Shown here one piece after another: positions 43,632 through 53,025 of a DNA stretch of 64,000 nucleotides (within the stretch, counting starts at the first letter, position 1; every line of letters starts with the position of its first letter). The position numbers and the translations under genes are program-made. A model generated the notes under the pieces. The model was given only the letters and a program-made list of their open reading frames with translations, had not been told where the DNA came from and did no database searches. Source of the DNA: an uncultured Microbacterium sp. (lineage in GTDB: Bacteria; Actinomycetota; Actinomycetes; Actinomycetales; Microbacteriaceae); assembly GCA_913774845.1 (NCBI GenBank), contig CAJYJO010000037.1:1-64000 (forward strand). The letters are read 5' to 3'.

Positions 43632-44444
43632 ATGACGACGCGCGTGGCCATCGTGGGCGGTACCGGCAAGCTCGGCAAAGTGATCCGCGAGGTCGTCGAG
43701 GCCGAGGACGGCTTCGAGGTCTCGGCGGTGCTCGGCTCCCGCTCCGACCTCGCCGAGCTCGACGGGGCCGATCTCGTCATCGACGCGTCCACTCCGGCCG
43801 TCTCCATCGACGTCGTCCGTGCCGCGATCGAGCGCGGCCTGAACGTCCTCGTCGGCACCTCCGGGTGGTCGAACGAGCGCATCGCCCTGGTGCGGCCCCT
43901 CGTCGAGGCCAGCGGCACCGGCGCGGTGTTCATTCCCAATTTCTCGCTCGGCTCCGTGATCGGCAGCGCCCTGGCCGCGGCGGCCGCCCCGTTCTTCCCC
44001 TCGATCGAGATCGTCGAGGCGCATCGCGAGACGAAGGTCGACTCGCCCAGCGGCACCGCGGTGCGCACGGCCGAGCTCATCGCGGCCGCCCGCGCCGAGG
44101 TCGGCCCCGTCGAGTCCCCGCACGTCGATCAGCGCGCCCGCGGCCAGCGCGTCGCCTCTGTCCCCATCCACTCCCTCCGCCGCCCCGGTGTCGTCGCGCG
44201 TCAAGAGACCGTGCTCTCGGGGGCGGGCGAATCGCTCTCGATCGTGCACGACACCGTCGATCCCGCGACGGCCTACGCGCCCGGCATCCGCATCGCCCTC
44301 GCGGCGGCTCGCGACGCGCGCGGGGTGACGATCGGCCTCGACTCCTTCATCGACATCGGCGTGCGCACGCGTCCCCTCCCGCCTGAGGCCCCGGTGGCCG
44401 ACGGCGACGTGTCCGGCCAGGTCGCGGGCGTCACCAGCGCATGA
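43632..44444 (+). CDS. dapB: 4-hydroxy-tetrahydrodipicolinate reductase
   Basis: DapB reduces the DapA product with NAD(P)H in lysine and diaminopimelate synthesis. The 270 residues begin VAIVGGTGKLGKVI, a dinucleotide fold with a variant glycine loop (GGTGKLG rather than the common GxxGRMG). EAHRETKVDSPSGTA (129-143) keeps the catalytic His131 and Lys135 but lacks the second His and the usual Ala before PSG. VGTSGW replaces the more common GTTG. It is still confidently DapB by order and length. The stop overlaps the next start. Confidence 0.93.
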   Translation: MTTRVAIVGGTGKLGKVIREVVEAEDGFEVSAVLGSRSDLAELDGADLVIDASTPAVSIDVVRAAIERGLNVLVGTSGWSNERIALVRPLVEASGTGAVFIPNFSLGSVIGSALAAAAAPFFPSIEIVEAHRETKVDSPSGTAVRTAELIAAARAEVGPVESPHVDQRARGQRVASVPIHSLRRPGVVARQETVLSGAGESLSIVHDTVDPATAYAPGIRIALAAARDARGVTIGLDSFIDIGVRTRPLPPEAPVADGDVSGQVAGVTSA

Positions 44445-44893
44445 GAACCCGCGTCGCCGTCGCCGTGATGACGGTGCTGCTCCTGCTCTACGTGGTTCTC
44501 GCGGGTCAGCGCGCGCTGGTGCTGCTGGGCAGCGGTGAGCCGGTGGGCATCGTGATGGGCGTCGCCCTGCTCGTCCTCCCGCTCCTGGCCCTGTGGGCGA
44601 TCGGACGCGAGCTGTGGTTCGGTGTGCGGGCGCAGAAGCTCGGGGAGCGGCTCGACGCCGAGGGCGGCCTCCCCGACGAAGAGCTGCCGGTCCGGCCCAG
44701 CGGGCGCATCGAGCGCGAAGACGGCGACGCCCTCTTCCCGACGTACCGCGCCGAGGTCGAGGCCAACCCCGGCGATTGGCGCGCCCGGTTCCGGCTCGCC
44801 CTCGCTTACGACGCGGCGGGCGATCGGCGGCGTGCCCGCGAGGCCGTCCGCACGGCGATCCGGCTCGAGGCGGCGGAGCGCCGGGCGGGCTGA
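44441..44893 (+). CDS. Membrane-anchored TPR-like protein
   Basis: This 150-residue protein has two N-terminal helices (about 5-24 and 37-56). A soluble tail contains one tetratricopeptide-like unit (NPGDWRARFRLALAYDAAGDRRRAREAVRTAI, near 105-140, quoted in part). It overlaps dapB by four bases (ATGA), indicating translational coupling. Family function is unknown to me. Confidence 0.78.
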   Translation: MRTRVAVAVMTVLLLLYVVLAGQRALVLLGSGEPVGIVMGVALLVLPLLALWAIGRELWFGVRAQKLGERLDAEGGLPDEELPVRPSGRIEREDGDALFPTYRAEVEANPGDWRARFRLALAYDAAGDRRRAREAVRTAIRLEAAERRAG

Positions 44894-44933
44894 CCGACGA
44901 CCGGGTGCGTCTCGCGCCGGAGCGCGTGGCGGA

Positions 44934-45854
44934 TCACGCCGCGTCGTGCGCGGGGACGGCCGAGGCCACGGCATCCTCGACCGTGCGATGGGTGAAGCGG
45001 AAGCCGCTCTTCTCCAGCACGGTCGGGCGGACGTCGGCATCCGAGGTGAGAAGGGCCTCGGTGGCATCCGTCCCCAGGGCGAGCTTGACGCCCCACACCG
45101 GCGCGCGCAGCACGTAGGGACGGTTCATGCGGCGAGCGAGGGCGAAGCCGAGGTCGTTCGCCGTCGCGCGGGTGGGACCGGTGAGGTTCACGGGGCCGGC
45201 GATGTCGGAGTCGATGACGTGACGGATGGCGCGCACCTCGTCGTCGAGCGTGATCCACGGCCACACCTGCGTGCCTCGACCGATCGGCCCGGAGACGCCG
45301 AGCTTCGTCAGGAGGAGCAGGGGTTTGAGCACGCCCTGCTCGTGCACGACCGGCGCGGTGCGCAGCATCGCCACGCGCGCGGCGTCGCCCGCGGTGCGGG
45401 CCGCCTCTTCCCAGTCGACGCAGATGTCGGCCAGCAGACCCTGGCCGCGCGAGGAGTCCTCGGTGAGGACGGCGCCCGGCTGCGAACCGTAGAACCCCGT
45501 CGCACTGGCGTTGACGAGCGCGGGTGCATCTGCGCCGAGCGCGCGCACGGCGGCGGCGAGCGTGCGCGTCGGCGTGATCCGCGACCACAGCAGCGTGCTC
45601 TTGTAGGACGGCGTCCAGGGGAAGTGCCCGATCGAGGCGCCGTTGAGGCAGACGACGGCGTCGGCTCCGGCGATCACGTCGGGGTCGAGGGGCGAGGCGT
45701 CCTGCAGCCACTGCTTCTCGTGCGCGTCGGTGGGGGCATGACGCACGAGGGAAGTGACCTCGACGCCGTCGCCTCGGAGCGAGGCGATGAGGGCCGAGCC
45801 GATGAGGCCCGACGCGCCGGCGATGACGACGCGTCGGGCCGAAGACTCAGCCAA
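44934..45854 (-). CDS. TIGR01777-type NAD-dependent epimerase (DUF1731)
   Basis: This 306-residue short-chain-dehydrogenase-fold protein has a dinucleotide loop GASGLIGSALI (about 13-23), VVCLNGASIG, VNASATGFYG and the C-terminal DUF1731 region. Homologues are called sugar nucleotide epimerases, but the substrate is unproven. The TTG start at 45854 overlaps the upstream osmC stop by eight bases and has GAGG six bases upstream, so coupling is likely. Confidence 0.85.
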   Translation of the reverse strand: MAESSARRVVIAGASGLIGSALIASLRGDGVEVTSLVRHAPTDAHEKQWLQDASPLDPDVIAGADAVVCLNGASIGHFPWTPSYKSTLLWSRITPTRTLAAAVRALGADAPALVNASATGFYGSQPGAVLTEDSSRGQGLLADICVDWEEAARTAGDAARVAMLRTAPVVHEQGVLKPLLLLTKLGVSGPIGRGTQVWPWITLDDEVRAIRHVIDSDIAGPVNLTGPTRATANDLGFALARRMNRPYVLRAPVWGVKLALGTDATEALLTSDADVRPTVLEKSGFRFTHRTVEDAVASAVPAHDAA

Positions 45855-46272
45855 GCGTGGCCTCGAGCGTGATGTCGATGCCCGCGAGCGCCTGTGACAC
45901 GGGGCAGTTGGCCTTCGCGTCGGCGGCGATCTTCTGGAACGTCTCGTCGTCGAGGCCGGGGACGACGGCGTTGACGTTGAGGTGGCTGCCGGTGATGCCG
46001 GTGCCGGGCTTGAAGGTGATCGACGCGGTGGCGTCGACCGACTCCGGCGGGGTGCCGTTGTCGGCGAGGGCGTTGGACAGCGCCATGCTGAAGCAGGCAG
46101 AGTGCGCTCCGGCGAGGAGTTCCTCGGGCGTGGTGACCGAGCTCGACCCTTCGCTGCGCGCCTTCCAGTTCACGTCGAACGTGCCGATGCCCGACGAGGT
46201 GAAGGTGACCTCACCCGATCCCTCGAACAGGCTGCCCTTCCAGGCGGTGGTGGCTTCGCTCGTGACGGCCAT
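45847..46272 (-). CDS. OsmC family peroxiredoxin
   Basis: OsmC/Ohr proteins reduce organic hydroperoxides with two conserved cysteines. The 141 residues show HSACFSMAL (Cys about 60) and KANCPVSQAL (Cys about 125) in correct spacing, and TPEELLAGAH before the first. The sequence follows the OsmC rather than the Ohr branch. GGAGG lies five bases before the ATG. TAGGCT near 46321 on the minus strand is a possible -10. It forms an operon with the downstream epimerase. Confidence 0.9.
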   Translation of the reverse strand: MAVTSEATTAWKGSLFEGSGEVTFTSSGIGTFDVNWKARSEGSSSVTTPEELLAGAHSACFSMALSNALADNGTPPESVDATASITFKPGTGITGSHLNVNAVVPGLDDETFQKIAADAKANCPVSQALAGIDITLEATLG

Positions 46273-46377
46273 GGGAACCTCCGTTTTCTCGGCGCGGTCC
46301 GGGCGACCGCGACGCGGCCAGCCTAACGACGGGGCCGTGCCGCGAACGGGTCTTGACAGCCCGGACGGGGCCGGGCG

Positions 46378-46938
46378 TCAGGCGGGGGCCGGACCGCGCC
46401 GACCGATGAGGCCCGCTCGCTGCAGAACGAGGTAGAGCTGGCATCCGAGGCACAGCCCGAACACCGCGTTGAGGAACGCGGCGACGAACGCCATGGCCGC
46501 GGCGATCGGCAGCGCCCACGGAACGCCCGCCAGGTGCAGCACGAGCCCCACCGCGGTGACGAGCAGTCCGACGCCCTGGGCGAAGCGCGGCGGGCGAGGG
46601 TCCTCGAATTCCGTCGGCGGCGCCAAACGCGGCTGGACGACGCGGCGGTAGATCACGCCCCAAGGGGCGGTGCGCGGAGCGGCGACGCCCCAGACGAACA
46701 GCAGAGCGATCACCAGCAGCAGGAGGAAGCCGGGGTCGGCGGCGCGGTCCCCGAGCGTCGCCTGGGGGAGTGCCCAGTCGCTCGGCGACACGGTCGCGCC
46801 TGCCGAGGTGAACGTCACCGCTCCGCGGCGCGTGGCGATACCGAGCAGACTCAGCAGCGTCGCCACGAGCAGCAGGACGGCGGTGATGGATGCCGCGAAG
46901 CGCGGGCCGCGGGCATCGATGCGCGAGACGTCAGGCAC
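46378..46938 (-). CDS. DUF4395 membrane protein
   Basis: This 186-residue protein has four helices near residues 15-36, 70-88, 120-140 and 146-168. The motif GLCLGCQLYL near the C-terminus holds two cysteines and is typical of DUF4395 proteins. It begins within the thioredoxin-like gene's end (8-base overlap), so the two are likely partners in extracytoplasmic redox chemistry or thiosulfate-type sulfur transfer. That role is inference. Confidence 0.85.
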   Translation of the reverse strand: MPDVSRIDARGPRFAASITAVLLLVATLLSLLGIATRRGAVTFTSAGATVSPSDWALPQATLGDRAADPGFLLLLVIALLFVWGVAAPRTAPWGVIYRRVVQPRLAPPTEFEDPRPPRFAQGVGLLVTAVGLVLHLAGVPWALPIAAAMAFVAAFLNAVFGLCLGCQLYLVLQRAGLIGRRGPAPA

Positions 46939-47368
46939 GGGGGGCCTCCTTCTGCAGGGTGTCCAGCTCGAGTTCGACCACGGCTCGGCCGGGCGTGCCG
47001 CCGAAGCGTGTGCGCACGATGCCGCGGCGGTCCAGGACGAGGGTCGTGGGGGTCTGCAGCACGCGGAAGTGCTGAGCGATGTCGGGGCGGTGCGTGAGGT
47101 CGACGTCGAGGTGCCGCACGCCGTCGCGGGCGTCGGCGACCTCGGACAGCATCCGGTGCACCTGGGGGCAGCGCGAGCACATCTCGGTGCTGAACTGCAG
47201 GAGTGTCGCCTCCGCGCCGAGCGCGTCGGCGCCCAGGCGACGCGGATCGACGACCTCGGCCGAGTCGACGGCGCGGGCGCGGCCCTGACGCGCGCGGGCC
47301 AGGAGGCCCGCAGCCGTCGCCGCGACGACGAGCGCGGCGATCACGAGGAGGGCGAGGGTCAGGTCCAC
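46931..47368 (-). CDS. Membrane-anchored thioredoxin-like protein
   Basis: This 145-residue protein has one N-terminal helix (about 3-26) and a thioredoxin domain with the redox pair CSRC in [15 protein letters not shown] (about 57-71). The cis-Pro region is [11 protein letters not shown]. The anchor places the domain outside the membrane if the N-terminus is inside. GTG 47368 is chosen because TAGCCT lies eight bases upstream on the minus strand and the helix starts at once. It overlaps the DUF4395 gene by eight bases. Confidence 0.78.
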   Translation of the reverse strand: MDLTLALLVIAALVVAATAAGLLARARQGRARAVDSAEVVDPRRLGADALGAEATLLQFSTEMCSRCPQVHRMLSEVADARDGVRHLDVDLTHRPDIAQHFRVLQTPTTLVLDRRGIVRTRFGGTPGRAVVELELDTLQKEAPRA

Positions 47369-47543
47369 GACGAGCAAGGCTAATGGGCGAGGGAGGTCTT
47401 CGGGCCGATGAGTCGTTGCGTGACGGGCGATACCCGGCGTTCTCCGAGGCGCGTCGTGGCGGCGTCCCGGATCCGTGGCTCCTCCCCAGGCGACCCCGGA
47501 CCTCCGCATGCGCGCGTGACCTACCCGCGGGCCGTGCCGCGGG

Positions 47544-47549
47544 TACTGT
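47544..47549 (+). promoter_or_regulatory. -10 element of thyA
   Basis: TACTGT lies seven bases before GTG 47557, with no ribosome site between. Confidence 0.5.
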
Positions 47550-47556
47550 GACATGC

Positions 47557-48366
47557 GTGACCGCCGACATCCCCACGCCCTATGAAGACCTCCTGCGCGA
47601 CGTGCTCGAGACCGGCGTGCACAAGTCCGACCGCACCGGTACCGGCACCACGAGCGTCTTCGGTCGACAGATCCGCTTCGACCTCGCCGAGGGGTTCCCC
47701 CTCATCACCACCAAACGCGTGCACCTCAAGTCGATCGTGTACGAACTGCTGTGGTTCCTGCGCGGCGAGTCGAACGTGGCGTGGTTGAAAGAGAACGGCG
47801 TCACGATCTGGGACGAATGGGCCGACGCCGACGGTGAGCTCGGACCCGTCTACGGCGTGCAGTGGCGCTCGTGGCCGACCGCCGACGGCGGCACGATCGA
47901 TCAGATCGCCCAGGTCGTCGAGCAGATCCGTCGCGATCCCGACTCGCGGCGCCTGATCGTGTCGGCGTGGAACCCGGCCGACATCCCCGACATGGCGCTC
48001 GCGCCGTGCCACGCCCTCTTCCAGTTCTACGTGGCCGACGGCAAGCTGTCGTGCCAGCTCTACCAGCGCAGCGCCGACATGTTCCTCGGCGTGCCCTTCA
48101 ACATCGCCTCCTACGCCCTGCTGACCCTCATGGTCGCCCAGCAGACGGGCCTCGAGCCGGGCGAGTTCGTGTGGACGGGCGGCGACTGCCACATCTACGA
48201 CAACCATCGCGACCAGGTGCGCGAGCAGCTCAGCCGCGAGCCGTACGCCTCTCCGACGCTGCGTTTCGCCCGCAAGCCCGAGTCGGTCTTCGACTACACC
48301 TTCGACGACATCGTCGTCGAGGGCTACCAGCACCACCCCGCGATCCGCGGAGCCGTCGCCGTATGA
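47557..48366 (+). CDS. thyA: Thymidylate synthase (folate-dependent)
   Basis: ThyA methylates dUMP to dTMP, oxidising methylene-tetrahydrofolate to dihydrofolate. The 269 residues include [10 protein letters not shown], the nucleophilic Cys151 in [13 protein letters not shown] and [20 protein letters not shown]. The Arg pair [12 protein letters not shown] binds the substrate phosphate. It is the classical ThyA, not the flavin ThyX found near dapA in mycobacteria. GTG 47557 is preferred; GTG 47548 is an alternative. The stop overlaps dfrA by four bases. Confidence 0.95.
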   Translation: MTADIPTPYEDLLRDVLETGVHKSDRTGTGTTSVFGRQIRFDLAEGFPLITTKRVHLKSIVYELLWFLRGESNVAWLKENGVTIWDEWADADGELGPVYGVQWRSWPTADGGTIDQIAQVVEQIRRDPDSRRLIVSAWNPADIPDMALAPCHALFQFYVADGKLSCQLYQRSADMFLGVPFNIASYALLTLMVAQQTGLEPGEFVWTGGDCHIYDNHRDQVREQLSREPYASPTLRFARKPESVFDYTFDDIVVEGYQHHPAIRGAVAV

Positions 48367-48860
48367 CCTCGGTCGGGCTCGTGTGGGCCGAGGCGCACGG
48401 CGGCGTCATCGGCGCCGACGGCGGGATGCCGTGGAACGTCCCCGAGGACATGGCCCACTTCCGCGAGGTCACGGCGACGCACGACGTCGTCATGGGGCGC
48501 CGGACGTGGGAGTCGCTCCCGCCCCGGTTCCGGCCGCTTCCCGGTCGCCGCAACATCGTCGTCACCCGCGACGACCATTGGGTGAGCGAGGGCGCCGAAC
48601 GGGCCGCTTCGCTCGAGGCGGCGCTCGCGCTCGCCACGGGCGCGCAGGTCTGGGTGATCGGCGGGGGCATGCTCTACGCCGATGCCGTGCACGCGGCCGA
48701 CGTGCTCGAGGTGACCCGTCTCGACCTCGACGTCGAGGGCGACACCCTCGCCCCCTCGACCGAGGGGTGGCGACGGGTGGCCGCCGACCCCGAAGCCGGA
48801 TGGCACACCTCGCGCAGCGGCATCCGGTACCGCTTCGAGACCTACCGGCGCGGGCGGTGA
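48363..48860 (+). CDS. dfrA: Dihydrofolate reductase
   Basis: The enzyme regenerates tetrahydrofolate consumed by ThyA and is the trimethoprim target family. The 165 residues contain [18 protein letters not shown] (about 16-33, with the active-site acidic residue), [12 protein letters not shown] and [11 protein letters not shown]. The ATGA overlap with thyA gives stoichiometric expression, as expected for a dTMP cycle pair. The next gene begins two bases after the stop codon. Confidence 0.94.
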   Translation: MTSVGLVWAEAHGGVIGADGGMPWNVPEDMAHFREVTATHDVVMGRRTWESLPPRFRPLPGRRNIVVTRDDHWVSEGAERAASLEAALALATGAQVWVIGGGMLYADAVHAADVLEVTRLDLDVEGDTLAPSTEGWRRVAADPEAGWHTSRSGIRYRFETYRRGR

Positions 48861-48861
48861 C

Positions 48862-49614
48862 ATGAGACGCACGGCGATGGTCACCGGGGCCAGCTCCGGG
48901 CTCGGGGCGGAGTTCGCCCGCCAGCTCGCCGCACGCGGGGCCGATCTCGTGCTCGTCGCGCGCGACCGCGACGCCCTCGCCGTCGTCGCCGCCGAGGTGG
49001 GCGAGCGGTACGGCGTGGACGCCGAGATCCTCCCCGCCGACCTGCTCTCCGCCGAAGGACTGGCCGCCGTCGAGGCGCGGGCCGCGGGCGTCGACCTCCT
49101 CGTCAACAACGCGGGTTTCGGACTCGACCTGGCGTTCGAGCAGAATCCCGTCGACGCGGAGGTGCGGCATCTGCGTCTGCACGTCGAGGCAGCCATGCGC
49201 CTCACTCGCGCCGCGCTGCCGGCCATGCTCGAGCGGGGGAGGGGGCGCATCGTCAACGTCGCCTCGGTGGCCGGTTTCGTTCCGCGCGGCACGTACGGCG
49301 CCGCGAAGGGCTGGCTCATCTCGTTCAGCCGGTGGGCGAACGTCGTCTACCGTCCGCGCGGCGTCTCGGTCACGGCCGTCTGCCCGGGGTTCGTCCACAC
49401 CAACTTCCACGAACGACTCGGCCTGCCCCCGGGTCAGGAGGGCGTCCCGCCGGGCATGTGGCTCGACGCGACGACCGTGGTGCGCGAGGGGCTGCGCGAC
49501 GCGGCGCGCGGGCGCAGCGTCTCGGTGCCCTCGTGGCGGTACAAGGTCCTCGTCGCCCTCTCCCGGCTGCTCCCCGACGGCCTCGTCGTGCGCGCCGCGT
49601 CGCGCGGACGCTGA
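48862..49614 (+). CDS. Short-chain dehydrogenase/reductase
   Basis: This is a classical SDR of 250 residues. The cofactor loop is TGASSGLG (about 8-15), NNAG follows near 87, the catalytic Ser is in VNVASVAG, and YGAAK (about 150-154) holds Tyr and Lys. An Arg-rich loop after strand 2 (VARDRD) suggests NADPH preference. The substrate is unknown. It starts two bases after dfrA and probably shares its mRNA. Confidence 0.88.
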   Translation: MRRTAMVTGASSGLGAEFARQLAARGADLVLVARDRDALAVVAAEVGERYGVDAEILPADLLSAEGLAAVEARAAGVDLLVNNAGFGLDLAFEQNPVDAEVRHLRLHVEAAMRLTRAALPAMLERGRGRIVNVASVAGFVPRGTYGAAKGWLISFSRWANVVYRPRGVSVTAVCPGFVHTNFHERLGLPPGQEGVPPGMWLDATTVVREGLRDAARGRSVSVPSWRYKVLVALSRLLPDGLVVRAASRGR

Positions 49615-49663
49615 CCGGTCTCGCGCGCTCCGGGAAGACGGGGGCGCGTCCCCGTCGAACCGA

Positions 49664-49669
49664 TAACCT
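49664..49669 (+). promoter_or_regulatory. -10 element of dapA
   Basis: TAACCT lies six bases before ATG 49676. Confidence 0.5.
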
Positions 49670-49675
49670 GGACGC

Positions 49676-50653
49676 ATGACGCACTCCGGCAATCCCTTCG
49701 GTCAGGTGCTCGTCGCGCTCATCACCCCGATGACCGCCGACGGCGAAGTCGATTGGCCCGCGACCGAGAAGCACATCGACGACGTCATCACCGCCGGAGC
49801 CGACGGCATCGTCGTCACCGGTACCACCGGTGAGACCTCGACCCTCACCGACCCCGAGAAGCTGCGTCTCGTCGAGGTCGGAAAGAGCGTCTCGGCCGGT
49901 CGCGCGAAGATCATCACGGGCGGCGGCTCGAACGAGACCGCGCACGCGATCGAGCTCTACAAGGCGAGCGAGAAGGCCGGCGCCGACGGCATCATGATCG
50001 TCACGCCCTACTACAACAAGCCCACCCAGGCCGGCATCCTCACGCACTTCCGCCTCGTCGCCGACGCGACCGACCTGCCGGTCATCCTCTACGACATCCC
50101 CGGCCGCACGGGCGTGCCCATCAAATACGAGACGATCCTCCGTCTCGCCAAGCACCCGAACATCCTCGCCATCAAAGACGCCAAGGGCGACTTCAGCGAG
50201 GTGAGCCGCGTGCTCAATCAGACCGACCTGATGTACTTCTCCGGCGACGACGCCAACGTGCTCCCGCACCTCTCGATCGGCGCCGCGGGACTCATCGGCG
50301 TGACGGCGAACATCGCCGCGGCTCCTTATCGCACGATCGTGGATGCCGTGAACGCCGGCGACCTGGCATCCGCCACCGCCGCGCACCAGAGCCTCGAGCC
50401 GCTCGTGCGCGCCGTCATGACGCACGTGCCCGGCACCGTCGCGGCGAAGTACATCCTGCACGGCCTCGGCCGTATCGGCAGCCCCCGCGTCCGCCTGCCC
50501 CTCGTGGGGCCGGAGGAGTGGGAAGCCGCCGTCATCGAAGACGAACTGGCCCTCGTGAAGAACGTGGCCGGCGCCGACTTCTCCAACTTCCGCCCCGACC
50601 GCAACGCGGCCGCCGGCGGTGCCCTGCCGAAGGTGCACGGCACCACGAGATAA
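49676..50653 (+). CDS. dapA: 4-hydroxy-tetrahydrodipicolinate synthase
   Basis: DapA condenses pyruvate with aspartate semialdehyde, the first committed step to diaminopimelate and lysine. The 325 residues show VVTGTTGET (about 47-55), the catalytic Tyr139 in ILYDIPGRTG and the Schiff-base Lys167 in LAIKDAKGD. It is a cytoplasmic TIM barrel, usually a tetramer. The start fits the leaderless pattern. The rnj gene follows 76 bp downstream, a conserved neighbour pair in actinobacteria. Confidence 0.95.
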   Translation: MTHSGNPFGQVLVALITPMTADGEVDWPATEKHIDDVITAGADGIVVTGTTGETSTLTDPEKLRLVEVGKSVSAGRAKIITGGGSNETAHAIELYKASEKAGADGIMIVTPYYNKPTQAGILTHFRLVADATDLPVILYDIPGRTGVPIKYETILRLAKHPNILAIKDAKGDFSEVSRVLNQTDLMYFSGDDANVLPHLSIGAAGLIGVTANIAAAPYRTIVDAVNAGDLASATAAHQSLEPLVRAVMTHVPGTVAAKYILHGLGRIGSPRVRLPLVGPEEWEAAVIEDELALVKNVAGADFSNFRPDRNAAAGGALPKVHGTTR

Positions 50654-50729
50654 GCATCGGCGTCCGCCGAACCGCGGCCAGGGACGCCACACGAAGGGAT
50701 GCCGCGACGCGGCATCCGAGGAGGCTCAC

Positions 50730-52406
50730 ATGCCCACTACCCCGTTCGATCCGCCCGCGCTCGCCGCCGGCACCCTCCGTGTCATCCCGCTCGGCGGTCT
50801 CGGCGAAGTCGGTCGCAACATGACCGTGTTCGAGTACGACGGCAAGCTGCTCGTCGTCGACTGCGGCGTGCTGTTCCCCGAGGAGCACCAGCCCGGCGTC
50901 GACCTCATCCTGCCCGACTTCGAGCCCATCAGACACCGGCTCGACGACATCGTCGGCGTCGTGCTCACGCACGGTCACGAAGACCACATCGGCGCCGTGC
51001 CCTACCTGCTCAAGCTCAAGGGCGACATCCCCCTCATCGGCTCCGGCCTGACGCTCGCCCTGATCGAGGCGAAGCTCAAAGAGCACCGCATCCGTCCTTA
51101 CACGCTCACGGTGGCGGAGGGTCAGCGCGAGCAGGTCGGCCCGTTCGACCTCGAGTTCGTGGCCGTCAACCACTCCATCCCCGACGCCCTGGCCGTCGCG
51201 ATCCGCACCCCCGCCGGTCTGGTGCTCGCCACGGGCGACTTCAAGATGGACCAGCTGCCGCTCGACGGCCGCATCACCGACCTGCGTGCCTTCGCCCGCC
51301 TCGGTGAAGAAGGCGTCGATCTGTTCCTCGTCGACTCCACGAACGCCGATGTGCCGGGCTTCACGCCCACCGAACGCGGGATCGGCCCGGTGCTCGACCA
51401 AGTCATCGCCAAGGCCCCGCGCCGCGTCGTCGTGGCGAGCTTCTCGAGCCACGTGCACCGCGTGCAGCAGGTGCTCGACGCCGCCCACGCGAACGGTCGT
51501 CGAGTGGCCCTCCTGGGGCGCAGCATGGTGCGCAACATGGGCATCGCCGCCGACCTCGGCTATCTGAACGTGCCCGACGGCGTGCTGATCGACTACAAGA
51601 AGGCCCGCGACCTGCCCGATGACCGGATCGTCTACATGTCGACGGGTTCGCAGGGCGAGCCGATGGCGGTCCTGAGCCGGATGGCCAACCTCGACCACGC
51701 GATCGAGCCGGGCGAGGGCGACACGATCATCCTGGCCTCCAGCCAGATCCCGGGCAACGAGAACGCGATCTACCGCGTGATCGACGGGCTCACCAAGCTC
51801 GGCGCGACCGTCGTGCACAAGGGCAACGCCAAGGTGCACGTCTCGGGTCACGCCGCGGCCGGCGAGCTGCTGTTCTGCTACAACATCCTCAAGCCCAAGA
51901 ACGTGCTCCCCGTGCACGGCGAGTACCGGCACCTGATGGCCAACGCCAAGCTGGCGCGCGAGACCGGCATCCCCGAGCAGAACACGATCCTCGGTGAGAA
52001 CGGCACCGTCGTCGACCTGCGCGACGGCGTGGCCCAGGTCGTGGGCCAGGTCGACATCGGCTTCGTCTACGTCGACGGCTCGTCGGTGGGCGAGATCACG
52101 GATGCCGACCTCAAGGACCGCCGCATCCTCGGCGAAGAGGGGTTCATCTCGGTCATCGTCGTCGTCGACTCCGCGACCGGGAAGATCGTGTCCGGCCCCG
52201 AGATCCACGCTCGCGGCGTCGCGGAGGACGAGAAGGTGTTCGACAGCGTCAAGCCGAAGATCGCGGCGGCTCTCGCCGAGGCGGCGAAGTCGGGAGTCCG
52301 CGACAACCACGCCCTCTCGCAGGTGGTCCGGCGCACGATCGGTCGCTGGGTCAACCAGTCGCTCCGCCGCCGGCCGATGATCGTGCCGATGGTCATCGAG
52401 GCCTGA
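50730..52406 (+). CDS. rnj: Ribonuclease J
   Basis: RNase J has endonuclease and 5'-3' exonuclease activity in mRNA decay and rRNA maturation. The 558 residues carry the metallo-beta-lactamase motif HGHEDH (81-86), GDFKMD, the beta-CASP block with [10 protein letters not shown] and SFSSHVHR, and the late His in [14 protein letters not shown]-terminal domain follows. GGAGG lies five bases before the ATG. Together with PNPase it suggests a Gram-positive-type RNA turnover machinery. Confidence 0.95.
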   Translation: MPTTPFDPPALAAGTLRVIPLGGLGEVGRNMTVFEYDGKLLVVDCGVLFPEEHQPGVDLILPDFEPIRHRLDDIVGVVLTHGHEDHIGAVPYLLKLKGDIPLIGSGLTLALIEAKLKEHRIRPYTLTVAEGQREQVGPFDLEFVAVNHSIPDALAVAIRTPAGLVLATGDFKMDQLPLDGRITDLRAFARLGEEGVDLFLVDSTNADVPGFTPTERGIGPVLDQVIAKAPRRVVVASFSSHVHRVQQVLDAAHANGRRVALLGRSMVRNMGIAADLGYLNVPDGVLIDYKKARDLPDDRIVYMSTGSQGEPMAVLSRMANLDHAIEPGEGDTIILASSQIPGNENAIYRVIDGLTKLGATVVHKGNAKVHVSGHAAAGELLFCYNILKPKNVLPVHGEYRHLMANAKLARETGIPEQNTILGENGTVVDLRDGVAQVVGQVDIGFVYVDGSSVGEITDADLKDRRILGEEGFISVIVVVDSATGKIVSGPEIHARGVAEDEKVFDSVKPKIAAALAEAAKSGVRDNHALSQVVRRTIGRWVNQSLRRRPMIVPMVIEA

Positions 52407-52412
52407 TCCGAT

Positions 52413-52450
52413 CGGAGCGTCGCGGGTACGCCCGCGGCGCTCCGTCGTTT
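52413..52450 (+). terminator. Rho-independent terminator after rnj
   Basis: CGGAGCG-T-CGCGGG pairs with CCCGCG-G-CGCTCCG around TACG, followed by TCGTTT. Confidence 0.8.
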
Positions 52451-52471
52451 CCCGGTGCCCGCGGCGGTCGC

Positions 52472-52477
52472 TATCAT
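52472..52477 (+). promoter_or_regulatory. -10 element of the GNAT gene
   Basis: TATCAT lies six bases before ATG 52484. Confidence 0.5.
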
Positions 52478-52483
52478 GCGGGC

Positions 52484-52975
52484 ATGCCCGGTCTCCCGAT
52501 CCGTGCGGCGCTGGCCTCCGACGGCGCCTTCCTCGCCGACATGACGGTCGAGGCCGCTACCTGGCGTGCCGGCGTCTCGCGCCCGCGCCACGAGATCCTG
52601 AGCAGCCCGGAGTATCGCCGCTACATCGCCGGGTGGATGCGCCCCGGCGACGCGGGATTCGTCGCCGAATCTCCGGCCGGGGAGCCGGTCGGGGCGGCGT
52701 GGTACCGCATGCTCCCGCGCGACGAGCCCGGCTTCGCATGGGTGGGTACGGGGGTGCCCGAGCTCGTGATCGGGGTCCGGCCGGTCTGGCGCGCGCACGG
52801 CACCGGTCGCGCCCTCCTGCAACGGCTGGTCGATCACGCCCGATCCCAGGGATACGCACGCATCAGCCTGAGCGTCGAGCGCGACAACTACGCGGTGTCG
52901 CTCTACCGCTCGGAGGGTTTCGCCGTGGTGCGCAAGGGCATCGGGCGCGACGTCATGGTCAAGCGCCTGGGCTGA
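52484..52975 (+). CDS. GNAT family N-acetyltransferase
   Basis: This 163-residue acetyltransferase has the acetyl-CoA-binding motif [15 protein letters not shown] (about 98-112, Q/RxxGxG/A type) and the late strand [18 protein letters not shown] typical of the fold. The acceptor is unknown. It stands alone between two terminated units, and its start fits the leaderless pattern. Confidence 0.85.
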   Translation: MPGLPIRAALASDGAFLADMTVEAATWRAGVSRPRHEILSSPEYRRYIAGWMRPGDAGFVAESPAGEPVGAAWYRMLPRDEPGFAWVGTGVPELVIGVRPVWRAHGTGRALLQRLVDHARSQGYARISLSVERDNYAVSLYRSEGFAVVRKGIGRDVMVKRLG

Positions 52976-52997
52976 ACTCCGCGTCGGTACCCCCGAA

Positions 52998-53019
52998 TGT
53001 CGGAGGTCCGGCCTACCGT
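52998..53019 (+). promoter_or_regulatory. PafBC-type promoter of ftsK
   Basis: TGTCGGAG, eight bases, then TACCGT matches the LexA-independent DNA-damage promoter layout TTGTCRGTG-N8-TANNNT of actinobacteria, except for one A in place of T. The ATG at 53026 is six bases after TACCGT. Confidence 0.6.
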
Positions 53020-53025
53020 GGAGGA

